This document shows, piece by piece, positions 19,465-45,800 of a DNA stretch of 64,000 nt. Origin of the DNA: Euglena gracilis. Its lineage: Eukaryota; Euglenida; Euglenophyceae; Euglenales. The notes beneath the pieces are model-generated. The model searched no databases. It was given only the letters and a program-made list of their open reading frames with translations, and was not told where the DNA came from. Where the stretch lies: assembly GCA_039621445.1 (NCBI GenBank), contig CP154957.1, forward strand, positions 37,666,654 to 37,730,653, given 5' to 3'. Position numbers and translations under genes: made by a program. The number at the start of each line of letters is the position of its first letter. Position 1 is the first letter of the stretch.

Positions 19465-22400
19465 GGGCAGGCCAGTGCGAGCTGGGCCGTCGGGGCGGTG
19501 GCGGCCGCGGTGGCCGGGGTGTGGGGGCTGTGGCGGCGGGGCCAGCGGCGGGGGGCGGAGCGCATCGCCCTCATGACCACGACGGCGGGGAAAGGTGGAC
19601 CCAGCACGCACCGGCGCCGGGAGTGCTACCGTAGCCTTGCACTGCCCGAAATTTTTGTGGGGGTGGCTGCCAGGGTTTGAGAAAAAGGACATGTCCAGGG
19701 TCTTTGATGGGAAGGTGTCCTCCCCTACCAGGCTTCTTCTTTTTCCTTTTAAGACCCCACCCAGTCTGGAGTGCGTAACCCATACCCAGGCTGCCAACCT
19801 GTAACCCCCCCCCCCCCCCGGGAGGGGGGTCTTGCCCCTGGACAGGGCTCTACAGGAATCCCCACTATGGGAGGTGGGTGGGGGGTCGACCCCCCACCCC
19901 CATCCTGGTGGTGGGGGGTTCGACCCCCCCACCAGGCTTTCCTGTGTTGGTGGGGGCGCCACATTTCTGAGGTCAAATTTTTTCTTCAGTGCCAAAGGCA
20001 TTGGGTAGGTGCCATAGTGGGTAGTGGGTGGTCTCGCATTTTTTGTCTCTTTTTAACAAAGTTTTGCCCAAGAATACCCAAAATCGCATTTCTGGCCAAT
20101 TCGGCAGGGATTTTTGCCCTGGTGCAAAGCGCCAGCCGAAAATTGGTCATTTTAGCTCTCACCCCCCCCCCCCCCATTGGGAATGCGTCCTCTACCTCCG
20201 TACCCGCTAACCTGTCCTTTGTACCTGCTGACCTGTCTCCCATAATTTTTTTAATTTTCACATTTTTTTTTGCTGACAAACACACATTTCCCAAGTTGAA
20301 GAAATTGCTTGCATTTTTTTCTCCCAGCTTGTGATCTCAAATATGTGAAAGAACCAAAAAATGTCTGTCGATTTTTTTCATCTGACTTGGACCCACCTGT
20401 GCACCTCTGGTTGCGCTTGCTGGCCTGCCTTTATTGGGACCCGTCCCTACCTCCATAGTCGCTGACTTGTTAGCACCCGCTGCATTGATGGAAATGGGTG
20501 CCATTTAACTGGCAGGCAGTGTGGGCGGGGAGGTATGTACGGCCCAGGCTGTATTTTAGTCGGGTGCCGACCCCACCCCGGGAGGGGGGGGGGTGCCTGC
20601 TTGGGCAGGCACCCCAAGGCACTCCAAATCCGATCCCCCAGGGGGGGGGGTAGGGCACACGGTCTGCCCTAGCACAGACCCGGCGCCGGGGAGCCAACCT
20701 ATTTTCAAAGGAATGTGCCTGGGCACAGGCCGAAATCCGACCCCCCCCCGGGGGGGGGTAGTGCTTGCCTGGGCAGGCACTCATAGGCACTCTGGACCCC
20801 CTCCCCCCCCCGGGGTTGGTAAAAAAAAACAGCCTGGCATGGCCACAATGTAAAGGGAGCCGCTTTATCGTTCGAGGGGACTGACCCATCCAGTCAACTC
20901 TGCAGGTGGGGTATATGGAGAGCCGGCACCCAAACCCCGCGGTGGCGTCCTTCGCCACCGCAGAACGGTGGCATATTATCATTGCCCAATGGATAATGGA
21001 TGGTGTCCTTCTGGGACGCGTTTTGACGCAAGTTTAACGTGCCTCTCCTGTCTGCCCCTGCGCAGAGGTGGAGGTGGATTACGACCCAATCATCGCGGAG
21101 ATGCTGGCGACGGAGGACCGGATGATGAAGGTGGCGGTGGCGAAATACATGCCGGTGCTGAAGCCCGCCTTCTTCTCCAAACTGGAGGCCATGGCGGCTG
21201 CCGCCCCTGCCGCGGAGAAGAAGCGCTACGAGCAGCTTGGCACAGACCTCTGTTGGCAAACAGAATGGGGGGGGGGGCTGGGTATGAGTTCTGAGCCTGC
21301 ACCGACCTTAGCACTTTGGAAAATGGGTGTTTTTCCAAACATTTCTGTTTTGCTCCTTTTTTGTTGATGGCATGCACGTGTGGTTGGAGTGAAATAGAGT
21401 TTCCCTTGGGCCATTCTCACGCTCCCATGCCCTGAGCCCTCTTGTGATTTTTCTCAATGTTCCGAGCTTGTAATTGGGGCTATCTGTAAGAGGTTTTGCC
21501 TTGTGGCTTTCTTTTGATGAGGAGGGTAAACGCTCCGGGTCCAGACACCCCCCCCCCCATGCATTGCTGAAGTGGGTCCGAAGGGTACCTGGGGCCTCAA
21601 GAGGTTAACTCCTTTCTCTTTCTCTTGCCCTGTATTTCCAATATTTTTGACAAAATTTGTTGAGAAAATGCCAAAATTATTTATTGTCTTGGCTTTTCTT
21701 GGGGGAATTTTTGATTTTGGGTTTCTTTTGGCCATGCTCATGTGGGGGTGCCCCCCCCCGATATTTTTATTGACTGAGGAAGTTCAGACCAGCCCCCACG
21801 CCTGACGTTGAACCCTGGACAGGGGTCTGGCGGCCAGATAAAGTGTTCCAACTGATGAAGGCAATAGTGGGCGAAGCGCAGGTCAAGGTGCAGGAGCAGG
21901 GCGTCCGCATCACGGGCATGATTGGCATCTTTACGGAGGTGTGTCCATGGAAGGCCAGGAAGGTCACAGGGAAAAACCATGAATCACAAAGTACCATTAT
22001 TTTATTTGGCCCAGTGTGCGAAGTGTCCCTGCGCAGTATTGGCAAGCCTGTATCACTGGCTTTTGGTCCAGCACATGTGTGGAAAAATGGTTCAGTGCAA
22101 CCATAGGGGCTGTGGAGTGTCTGCCCCCCCCCCCCCCTGCGGCGGCACAGGAGGACGGGACCATCCGGATGCCGCTGGAGGCGAGCCGGGTGGCGCGGCT
22201 GCGGGAGGTGGTGCGGAAGGACCTGTCCGCGATGTCCAACGAGATCTTTGTCAACGCCACACTGGCGTTCATGGCTAAGGCGGCGGAGGACAAGAAGACG
22301 GAGGCCATCGAGGTACTGCAGCGCATCCTGCAGGTGTGGCGGAGCTGGATTGCTAATTTTGAAAGATTTAGCTGATTCAAGCGGAGTTCTCTAATGCCAT

Positions 22401-25078
22401 TGAAGGAGTTTTATTTTTTATGCCAAAGTCATTCCAAATGCCTAATAAGAAACACACCACACACATTTGCCAAAATTTTTGTTTGATTTCCCCCCAAATT
22501 GTCAATCCATATCAAGCACCTCTGATGATGCTGGGTGATGCTGGGCGATGCTGGGCAATGCTGGATTTTTGGAGACCAGAGGTGGGGTTCCGATGCTGGG
22601 CAATGTTGGGCGATGCTGGCATTTTTTGTATCTTTTGAAGTATTAAACTCATTTTTAGGATAACTCTCACAAAAAATCTCCAATATTACACACATCTTTG
22701 CCATCTTGGATTAATTTTTGCTGGTTTGGGGGCTATTTTGCATTGGGTTGGGCAAATACTGGCTAATTTGGGTCAATATGAGCACATTTATGGTGTTTTT
22801 GGCCATTTTATGCCATTTTGGTGAGTTTGGGTTATTTTTCACAATCTTTTTGGTATTGTTGGGGGTTTTTGGACAATTTGGGCCATTTCAAGCCATTTAG
22901 GTCATTTTTTTTTCTGCTTTTTGGGCCTTTGTGTGGTCATTTTTGTGTTTTTGTGGTCATTTTGGGGGGTTTTCGTTTGTCATTTTGGCTAGCTTGGGAG
23001 CCAATGGATGCAGACACAAGGCTGGATGTTGATCCTGGACAAGATGCAGATGCTGGACAAGATGCTGACACTGGACAAGATGCAGATGCCGGACAAGATG
23101 CATATTATGGACAAGATGCAGATGTTGGACAAGATGAAGATTATGGACAAGATGTAAATGTAGATGCTGGACTGTAGATGCAGATACTGGATGCCGATAT
23201 TGGATTGGCCAAAAAATTAGGGATTTGGGGAGATGTTTGTGGCCAATGGCCTAAAATTGGCTTTGGCCGACCAAAGTGGTTTTAAAGGGGCCAAAGCAGT
23301 CAAAAATGGCCAGAAAACAATTAGAAGCGATCAAAAGCATATATCCCCATGCCAAAGGCGGCCAAAGGCGGCCAAAGGTGGGTGAAATTGGGCAAAGTGG
23401 CCAAAAGTGGCCAAATGTGCCAAGAGTGGCCAAAAGCTGTACAGGTGGGTAACTGACCAAAAGTGGATGAAGTGGATGTGGATGCTGTAGTACATGCTTT
23501 TGATGCAGGTATCTGAGTAGATGCAGGTGCAGGTACACCTCCAAAGGCTTCAAAGGCGATGCTGGGCGATGCTGGGCGATGCTGGGCATGGTTGACCAGA
23601 GATGCTTGATGCATATAGCTCCAGACCCTGGCACAAACAAAGGCTGCAATCTTATGCAATGCCGTTGAGATATATGTCCCGCTTAAAGTGCCCAGCCAGC
23701 CCACAGCCTTTTTCCAGCCTTTGATGCCCCAGCTAAAAGATTCGAATCACGAAATCGATTTTGCTTATTTTTGTTTTTCACTTCAATTTTCCCAGGACTG
23801 TCACGGCAAGGGTCAGTTTGGGGTCAAACCGTCCCAAACTGGTAGCCCAGCCCAACTTCTCTATTTCCCCCCATTTCCCCAGCCTGTCTCAAAACGACTA
23901 CGGCTAGAGTTATTCATCGCAGACCCTAACACATAGTACTAACACCCCAAACGAAAGCTCCCTCGCATTTCCCCCCTCGTACTTCCCATCTGGCCCCCAC
24001 TCCGTTGTGCTGCAGGTCTATTCTGCGGAGTCGCTGCTCATCATGTGCCCGCATGGTGGGGAGGGCGCCGCACCGGAGAATATCATGGTGTGGAACATGC
24101 TGCTCAACGCGGAGTTCGACAAGTGGGAGGACATCCTGAAGCAGGAGTTCTTCGGCCCGGGTGCGAAGGACGTGGACTCATTCTTGGCCATGCTAGACGC
24201 AGGTGCCCCCCAAGGATTTGGTGCATGACGGCCACCCCTGGAATAAGGCTGACCTGGAGGTTCCCCTCCCAAACTCTTCATCTTGGTTCAGTGTGCTGAG
24301 GCCAGCGATAATTGGCTTTTTGGAGCCAATTATCGCTGGCAGAAACAAAACAACCACGATATAAAACTCCACTCCAGATGAGGATTTCCCAAAACAATGT
24401 ATAGCCCCCCGCCCAATTAATACATCCCGGTCATTTTCTTCTGGAAGCATATGTTCATGTATGCCAGGTCTCTTCTTGCCGGCTCCCTTTCTGCGGGTTT
24501 CACCCACTGCTCGGTCCAGGCAAATTCTTAAGCCAGACCCCACTTTACCCCCATGTGAGGGTCCAGCCAACCAACTCTTTCCCCCCAGCCAGACCTCCAA
24601 GCTGGGCTGCGGACCCCCCCCCCCGGTTCGAGTGGCAATAAAGTTTTTGTAGCCTGGTGAAGCCAGGCTGGACCGAAATTTTTTGGAAAAATGTGTCAAA
24701 AATGGCTAAATGTTTTTTTTCGAGGGTTTTTTGGGGTTTCACCTGAAATATTTGGCTGGAAAAAAATCAAATATAACCCAGTTGCATTTGGGTTTTTTTA
24801 TACCTGTTTTCAGGTGCCAGCCAGGTCCGACCGTCAGCTGGTAGGACCCCCCCCCGACCCCCACCCCTGGGGGGGTAGGGAGTCCTGCAGCACCTTTTTC
24901 CAGCTGGCCGGTGCACCCCCGGGCCTGTACAAAATATCCTGGCTTGGTCCCTGTCTTGGCAGGGGTCGGGGCGGTCGTGTACGAGCAGAGCAAGGGCTCC
25001 ATCCAGCAGATCTTGGCACAGTACGTGTTCCAGATCATTCAGCGCATCAACAAACTGAAGGAGGCGACGTCGCAGTAG
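19465..25078 (+). CDS. Unidentified helical protein, six C-terminal exons
   Basis: Exons 19465-19594, 21066-21251, 21838-21938, 22151-22333, 24016-24202 and 24963-25078 (TAG) join with matching phases and GT-AG sites. The first has a hydrophobic segment (AVGAVAAAVAGVWGLW) followed by arginines, a likely membrane span or targeting region. The rest is about 245 residues of predominantly helical soluble protein: VDYDPIIAEMLATEDRMM, KVFQLMKAIVGEAQVKV, MPLEASRVARLREVV, LLIMCPHGGEGAAPEN, AEFDKWEDILKQEFFG, and the C terminus YVFQIIQRINKLKEATSQ. I do not recognise the family and see no nucleotide-binding or catalytic motif. Codon use and exon style match the neighbouring genes, so it looks like a real host gene. 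The intron at 22334-24015 is flanked by the direct 8-mer CTGCAGGT. Confidence 0.7.
20545..20836 (+). mobile_element. hAT MITE, CAGGCTGTATTTTAGTCGGG family
   Basis: The left end is CAGGCTGTATTTTAG; the right end, reversed, is CAGGCTGTTTTTTTTTACC. The flanking 8-mers GTACGGCC (20537-20544) and GCATGGCC (20837-20844) agree at 6 of 8. The interior has GGGTGCC hairpins, C/G runs and a GGCGCC hairpin, as in the hAT element at 5856. An AG lies 4 bases from the right end (ACAG|CCTG). It lies in an intron of the unidentified helical gene. A right-truncated relative is at 51827. Confidence 0.75.
22508..23180. repeat. Two minisatellites (GATGCTGGGC and GGACAAGATGCAGATGCT units)
   Basis: At 22525-22625, ten-base GATGCTGGGC-like units recur, and the same unit returns in three tandem copies near 23560-23590. 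At about 23025-23180 an 18-base unit (GGACAAGATGCAGATGCT and variants) repeats roughly eight times. The translated GQDADA pattern is a by-product of the repeat. Both lie in the intron at 22334-24015. Confidence 0.85.
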
Positions 25079-26499
25079 CTGCCCCCAGGTTGATGGGCTG
25101 ATTTTGATTTGCAGAAAGAAATGAGTTACAGGCGGGGGAAAATTGAAGTTATGAAATTGGGCTGGACAAAAAACGGTGGAACAATTATATTAAATCAAAA
25201 TTTTATCAATTAATTTTTCGCCGAGGCCTTCAAATTTTTCCACAATCCTTCATTTTTTTTTCCTTTTTTTGAGGTTATCGTTGCCAATTTGAAGCTTAAA
25301 ATTTATCTTTTTGTGGTGGAAACCCCAAATTTGATTCCAAAATCCTATTTTTGACAGACTTCACTTCCTTGTTTTGTCTAATCTGCATTTTTTTTTGAGA
25401 AATTGTCCACATTTATTTCTTGGCTTTTTGGCCGAGAACACCAATTATTTCCCTTATCATTTTGGCCGAGAGCACCATTTTTTCCCATCTCTAATTTCTT
25501 CTTAGTCACTCCCCCCGAAAGGGTTTATCCACATGAATGAGGAACACCATTTGTTGCTGTCCTTATCGTTTGCTACCTCAATCTGACTCGTGGGTGGAAC
25601 CCCCCTTTTCATGGCATCCTTTGGACATCCCCAAAGCGATGTGATGGTAATATGTCACATCGAGCACACCCACCTACACACTCCGAAATCTGACGTTATG
25701 GCACGAAGCAGTTTGGACATTTGCAAGATATAGAATTCCAGCTGGCGCCCTCGACCATCCTTTTGTGATTGTTTCACGGAAGGGTGTCGGTGTTGAGGAA
25801 CTGTATGCCTGCACATTCGTTTATTTTGAAAATTTCCGAAATACCAGCGAACAAAATGGTCAGTGTTTCTCAGCAACCCAACCTTCAATTGCATTCCCAA
25901 TATGTGGCAATTGCATTGCCACATATGAAAGGGGTTTCGCCCTTTTTAAGCTGCAAAGGTTCGCATCGTTGGCTCCAAGGACCATTTCTTGCCATTCTGC
26001 CCTCTCTGCAGATCAAGAGCATGCTGCAGGAGGGCACTGTCCACGGTGCCTGCCGGCAATGAAGGCCCACCGGGCCTCACTACCATCTCTGCTCCCCCTT
26101 CCAACCCCAGGCTGACGGACCCTTGGCTTCCGGGCCCACAGCCTTATCTTCCTCAAGATCGCTGGCACCATATTTCAGTATTTCACAGACAGCACGTGCC
26201 AGGCATCCTCTTGCTTGCTCAACTGGTACCCCACTCCTCCCAACGGTCCAGGAAATTGTTCTCGGTTTCAGGTGAAATCTGGAAAGAAAATGTCACAGAT
26301 TTTCGCATCGCCCTGCAATTGAAAGCAGGAAGAGCCGTCGATGCTGAAATCCCAACGTGATCAAAATATATTCTGAATACAATCATTTCAATCAAAGTCA
26401 AAACTGAAGAAATCCAATGCTTTACAGGTACAACTGTTCACCTTGCAGCTTTTTGTCTCTTCCCAGTGTTATTGTCGTTGTTGTTGTTATTCGTTTTCT

Positions 26500-26581
26500 A
26501 TTCTTATTCTTATTCTTATTCTTATTCTTATTCTTATTCTTATTCTTATTCTTATTCTTATTCTTATTCTTATTCTTATTC
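26500..26581. repeat. TTATTC microsatellite
   Basis: About 14 perfect hexamer units. A short related run (ATTCTTATTCTTATG) follows the second GTGACAATT block near 27030. Confidence 0.95.
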
Positions 26582-26583
26582 TC

Positions 26584-27022
26584 CCCCCCAGGCAGTTGTC
26601 GCGCGACAAATCGGGCAGTACGGAGGGGGGTGACAATTTCCCGGGGTGACAATTTGGCCGGCACAGAGGGGGGTGACAATTGCCCGGGGGCGTCAATTGC
26701 CCACCCATGTAAGCCACATTAAATCCAAATGACCAAGAACACCATCTGAAACACCAGTGAACACGCAAAAATGCAGCTATGGTTGTGATATTGTGCAGAG
26801 CATTTGGTGTGTGACATTTCTCAGCACGTTGTAGCGAAATAGAGGATCAATCGAGCCGTGTCGGTGAAAAGAAAGTTCACAAACGTCTTCTATGGGGGGG
26901 GTGACAAATTGGGCAGCACGGACGGGGGTGACAATGTCCCGGGGTGACAAATTGGCCAGCACAGCCAGGGGTGACAATTGCCCGGGGGCGTCAATTGCCC
27001 GGGGGCGTCAATTGCCCGGGGG
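26584..27022 (+). repeat. Duplicated GTGACAATT / GTCAATTGCCC block
   Basis: The blocks 26584-26705 and 26894-27022 are direct copies: both run GGGTGACAAATTGG-like, GGGGTGACAATT and GGGCGTCAATTGCCC. Each abuts TTATTC-type repeats, suggesting duplication of repeat and block together. Confidence 0.75.
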
Positions 27023-27214
27023 GGGGGGGTATTCTTATTCTTATGCTTCTTCTTCTTCTTCTTATTTTGTTCTTGTATTTTTTTTTTCGGCAGCATCCAA
27101 CGACTGCCCTCCCGGGGGGGGGGGGGCAGTGGTTAGACTGGGGAGGGGCTCCATTTTCATAAATGCAAGCTGATGGGCATTTTTGGTGTTTCTGTTATTT
27201 TTAGCAGTTGGGGT

Positions 27215-27362
27215 CGGGTAACGGCTGTCGTTCCGAAAGGGATTAGGGTTAGGTCAAAGAGAGGAAGTTTGGCCGACTTTGGGCCTAAATTCAGGCCTAA
27301 CTTCGGCCTTATTTCCGACCTAATTGGGCCTGAATCCTAACCTTACCCCTGTCCTATAGGGA
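27215..27362. repeat. Telomere-like degenerate block
   Basis: GGGATTAGGGTTAGG near the left and TCCTAACCTTACCCC near the right give inverted ends around TTTGGCCGACTTTGGGCC. A homologous block is at 54790-55010. Confidence 0.6.
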
Positions 27363-28084
27363 ACTGCACATTTGTCTGAGACATCTCCTGCGGACAGTGC
27401 AAAAAACACTGGCGAATTGGGAGTCCGGGCCACTTCTGCAACGCAGGGGGGTCCGATTATACCCCTCGATCTTCAATTACACCCCTTAACTACTGGCCCT
27501 CCTCCCCTTGGGCAGGCTCAGTAGTTACGCAGATGCTTTCTTGCTGGAGAAGTCAATCCTGCCACTGCTGAAGACCTCAAGATCAAAGTCCGAAGCACAA
27601 ATGTGGACGGCATACTCAAGATTTTGTAGTGCCAAGAACAAGGCAACATATGACAAAAAGCCCGAGGTGGTAGAAAATGAAAGCCGGAGGTGCTTGGAGG
27701 AGGTTTAAGAAGCAAAAAACTGCTCCACCAGATAAAACAAAAGCTAAAAAAGTGAAGCCAGGGATGAAAGGGCAGGGGTCTCATAATTTTGTCCTGGATG
27801 CAAGAAGGAAAAAAAAACGGAACAATAGCAAACAAAGTGTTTGCTGTCCCCTCCAACATTGGCCAGCGGCGTTGCATATGTGTGTGTATGAGCACATACA
27901 CACGCGCACACGCACACACGCAGGCATGCATGTGTGCGCGCATGCACACCGACACTCATACTCATGAGTTTGTGCTGGAGGCCAAATGAGCCGCCATATA
28001 TGTGCAAGTTCTCCCTCGCCCACTTCATCCAGCTCTCCTCCCCCCCCCCGGCCCGGGGGTCGCCCAGCATGCCCCGGGCGTCGG

Positions 28085-41127
<13,043 letters not shown>

Positions 41128-42863
41128 TCAGAATTATCAAATACCAATTGATGGATGGGCAGCTCTGATAAGGGTAAGGTTTGTGGTATGGCCAGAGAAA
41201 GGAATGGAAAGCCAATTGCATCGATTGTTCCATTGTCCCATCCATTGTTGAAAATGGGCAGAAATAGAGAGCATTTTTGCGTTTTGATTTCTGTGACAGG
41301 AAAAACGGCAAGCAGAAAAAGATATGTTCAAAATATCATCATCATCATCATCAGGCAGATACGGGCAGATCAGGCATAGAAAACAACCATAACCATATTT
41401 TTTGAAATAATAAAATCTTCACAAAAGACAAGCACATGAAAACCAATATCCTTTCACTCACAATTTTATTAAATGACCCAAAACTCAGAAACACCAATCA
41501 CGTAGAATCACCCAGATCACATTTGGGAGTTCAAAATTTCATAAGCCACTTGATGATCTGCTTTCATCTAAATTGTGGTTTTCCGGATTTTATTCTTGTC
41601 CCATCATCAAAGTGCATGGCCCCTGTGGAAATTCTCCATTCCCCATTTCTTTTTGCTTTGGGTCAGATTCTTCTGGCATCTGCTTCCTCAACCATTGGGT
41701 GCCAAATTTGTGGCCGGCAGGCTTTCTTCACCAGGATCCCTTGCTCCCCCAATGGCCATTGCGCTTCTGCACAGCGCTGGACTTGCCTCTTTCGCAGCGC
41801 TGCCATGCATGGACGCGGGGGACTTTCCGCTGCAGTTTGCCGTTGAAAACAGTGAGGGCTGACCAGGCAGGCCAGAGCCCCCCCTCCATTGAGGCCAGAG
41901 CCCCCCCTCCATTGTGTGCTTCATTTGTTTTCACAGAAACAGCAATTTGGCAGTCCCCAACCACTGCCGGAATCAATGCTGCAGAGATAAACCTCGGGCA
42001 ACCTTGTCGGGCTTTTGATTGCATGTTTGTTGTTTTTCAAACGGATTGAAAGATGCAAACACATTTTCATTCTCGACTTTTTTGTTCTGCTTTCCGTCAG
42101 CGACCCTTCCGAATCATTCGTTCACGTTTCACACCACATGTTTTCTGTTTCGCCACTGTGGTTGTAATCCCCTCCCAATGAAGTGCACAGATAAGTGGAT
42201 AGTACTCGTCTTTCGTGGAACATGGCATACAAGCCCAGTTTCGTTTGCCCACTGCTGGCCCGGCTGCTGCCACGGTGACTCGCAGGAGTTTCAGGTGCAC
42301 GTCCTCCGGTCCGCGTGCCGCCACCCATGCCTGGAACCTGTCGCCACAACGCATCTGAATTCCTCCCAAACCGCTCCTGGCACCACCCACTCAGCCCCTC
42401 GCACTGCGTCCGCTGTCACGTGATGTGTTCAGCAGTGAATGTGTGCCTTCGCAGTGTGCCCGGGCTCCTGCCTTGTGCCTTGTTTGGGTTTGCCTTGCTC
42501 AGCTCTGTGGGGCAGACACTCAGATTTGCTGGTTGTGGCTGAAGGCTGAAGGAAACAATTTGTCGTTTTTGTTCAACGTGGTTGGGGGCAGTGTCCTCTC
42601 GCACACTCTGTCCTCCATCTTATCACTATGCAGGTCGCGGAACACACCATAGGGAAGCCTCTATAGGTCTACTCCTTTTTCTGTTTTGCTCGATGGATAA
42701 CAGATTTGCCAATAATTTCAGACAGGGGGTAGTCCTCTCTGTGCCTCCAGGGTTTGTTTTCTTTTTTTTGCAGACATTAATACAGTCCATGCCCCGTGAC
42801 CACCTTTGTACCCTGTGGGCAGCCTACACTCCTCTGTGTGCACAGCCTTTCCTCTTTGTGACG
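41128..42863. other. Spacer upstream of the 6-phosphogluconate dehydrogenase gene
   Basis: It lies between the TGA at 41125-41127 and the ATG at 42864. It holds an (ATC) run near 41335-41352 and a direct duplication of GAGGCCAGAGCCCCCCCTCC near 41874-41912. The promoter and 5' UTR of the next gene should be here, but I cannot point to a specific element. Confidence 0.45.
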
Positions 42864-45800
42864 ATGTCGTGCGACGTTGGTCTGTATGGCCTGGCGGTGA
42901 TGGGGCAGAACTTCGCCCTTAACATGGCCGAGCACGGCTTTACCGTTGCCGTCTGCAACCGCTCACCGGGCAAGGTGGACGATTGTGGTCTCACTTCACG
43001 AACCCTGTCTAAACACCCCCCAAATTATCTAGGGGAAAATGACCTAACATCACACGTGACCATTTGTCGTCTGGTTTCTTGGAATTGAACGCCTGGATTG
43101 CCTGCGGTTATAGAATGAAATTATGAAAATTGCCTACAGTTATAAAAAATCACACTGGTCTGGAAGTGTGGTAACGCATTTGTCGCTAAAGCAAAAGGTT
43201 GTCAGGGAATCGCTGTGTGACGTCATATGATTCGGCAACAATTGCCCAAACATCTCTTTGAATCCTTCTCTGGAATTTTTGGAGATATGTTTTGCCACTT
43301 TTTTCCTGGTACTGTAGGGAGATGTGGGAAGATCAGTTAAATCACGAATCTCAGGAATATTTTCACGAGAATGCAAAAAAAAAAAAACACTCAAAAATGG
43401 CACCAAATTTGGAAGAATAATATGGAATTATGAGGTTGATGTCAGTTTCAAAAAAAACAACAACAAGAATCTCTTTCAAAAAAATGCCAAAAACTGCAAA
43501 AATTGGCAAAGGAATCGAAAAAAGAATGGGTAAATCATGAGGGAAAAAATGCATTGTGAACCGCTGAAAAAAAAAGGGGGGAAATAGGCAAAAAGTACAC
43601 ATTTTACACATTTTTATTTTTTTTTTAAAATGCACAAAAATGCGAAACAATGCAAAGCACATTCCCTCCCCCCTGCTGCCAGGCAATTAGTGGCTTGCTT
43701 TTGCTGCTTGTGACGTGTGTTTATCCCTGTGATTTTTGCACTTTTTTTTTAAATCAGATATTGCATATTTTTGTGCATTTTTCCAAGGATGCACATTTTT
43801 TGCGCATTTTTGTGCAAAAATGCGTGATTTTTTTTCGAGAGCGGGATGTGCATGCCCCCCATTGTCTTGTTGGCAGTGTGGAAGGTGTAAAATGTTGTTC
43901 AGTGGATCGTCAGAAAACGTTCTTTGGGCACCTTGTTTTGGCATTCCTTATGCTTGCTGACTCAGAAATGATTTCATCATCCCACGTATGCTGCAAATGA
44001 CATTTGCAAGGTGAATTTAAGGGCCTTGAAAACAGGCCCTCGCCGAACAGAAGGTCACTGACCCCCCCCCATTTATACCCCCCCCCCTGGTGGAGAAAAT
44101 TGAAAACATCCGTTTTTTTCCGTCCTCAAGACCACCAAAATTCAATTTTTTTTTGCCATTGTTCGCCATTGTCAAAGTGCCATTTTGCCCAATTTTGCTA
44201 AAAACAGGTCCCCTGGGGGTACTTCTGGTCACTTGGGGGTCTGACATTGGCCACTTCCTTGACTTTGACTTGACCCCCCCCCCGTCGGCCAACCCACCAA
44301 ACTGGACCCCATCAACCTGGGGGGCTTTGAGTGACGCCCCAAGGGCGACACGGTGGAGCGGGCCAAGGGGGAGGGCAACCTGCCCCTCCTCGGCTTCAAG
44401 GACCCGAAGGACTTCGTCCAGGCGCTGAAGCGGCCCCGCCGCATCGTCATCCTGGTGCAGGCCGGCAGCCCAGGCCGGGGCGGGGACGAGGCGCGTGGCA
44501 AGCCGGTGGCCTGCACCACTGGCATGCGCACACGGGGTCGCACAGACCAACTAGGTCTTGCACCCTGGTGCCTCTCCTGAAACAGAGAACTATGGATAAC
44601 TGACGGTAACTATGGAGAAGCCGCGAAACCCCCAAATACGGATAAATTTCGGATAACTGCGGACAACAGCGGATAAGCCATAATTTTTGACCAGTGAGGA
44701 TGAACTATAAATGCACGACGCTCACCTATTTTTGGCCAATTTCGGCCACTGTGGGCCAGTTTTGACTGCTGCTTGCTGCCTTTTGAACGCTTTGGCACCT
44801 TTTGGACCACTTTTTACCACATTTGGCCACTTTGGTCACTTTTGGCCACCTCTGGTTCCTTTCGCCACTTTTATCCCACTTCTGGTCATTATTTGGCCGT
44901 ATTTTTTCCCCCACTCACATTTGGCTTGTTCTGGCTGTTTCTGGCCGCTTTTGTCATTTCTGACCATTATTTGGCCACTTTTGACTGCACACACACTTTT
45001 GATTTCGGCCACTTTTGCTTTTTTTTTTGGACATTTGCGGCGATTTCTGGATGCTTCTGGACTGGTAACGTTTTTTTAATTTTCGGCACTTTGGAAACAA
45101 TATTTTTTATTAATTTTCGGCACCTTGGAAACGATATTTTGATCAGTCTCGCTATTCCCATCGGTTGCAGCCATTTCTTGGATGGATGTCCTCAGCCAGA
45201 CATGGCTGACTAGAGGTGCTTGGCAGTCAGAACAGGCTTCTTTGCAATTGCGGATAACTACGGATAACTCCGCACAACTGTGGATGAGGGTTTGACCCTT
45301 CAACTACGAATGAGCACCAATCCCTGATCAACCCCAATGCATACAGGTTTGCACTTTTGGGCAAGCAATATTCTAAGAAAACAAATCCGAACAATCAGGA
45401 TCAAAGTGTACAGTTTTTCCACGCAGAGATATTCAGTCACCACACGAGAAGCTTCTTCATTGGTTGGGAAGTTTCTGGCAAGCCAAATGAGAATTTTGCT
45501 GAAAACGGCGGGGGGCACAGAGACTCCATTTCGAATGGGATTGCGTACGTGAGGGGGGGCGGCTGAACCCCCCCCCCCCCCCCCGGGCTGCAGTCAGCCG
45601 GTGGACGACACCATCGCGCACCTCAGCGGGTTCCTGGAGGCCGGCGACCTCATTGTGGACGGCGGCAACGAGTGGTTCCCCAACAGCCAGCGGCGCGCGG
45701 AGCTGCTACGCCCAAAGGGCATCCTGCACAGGCTGTTGGTTAATCCTGCTTAGGAGCCCCTCCCCCATGCGTGCGTAGGCCCAGACATCGGGGGACGCCT

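Larger units (their letters stand above)
25079..28084. other. Spacer with repeats, no supported gene
   Basis: Between a TAG stop and the ATG of the arylsulfotransferase-like gene I find no exon with consistent splice sites. Contents are an AT-rich stretch (25100-25500), a TTATTC microsatellite, two copies of a GTGACAATT repeat, a telomere-like block (27215-27362) and CA-rich sequence near 27884-27960. Confidence 0.5.

Noticed and set aside
23000-23177. Acidic GQDADA repeat protein
   Set aside because: An 18-bp minisatellite in an intron; the frame has no splice or start support.
44502-45604. Direct 8-mer GCCGGTGG flanking the second 6PGDH intron as a target duplication
   Set aside because: The match is exact, but no inverted ends are convincing in this register and an alternative register (CAGGCC...GGGCTG) competes; left unassigned.
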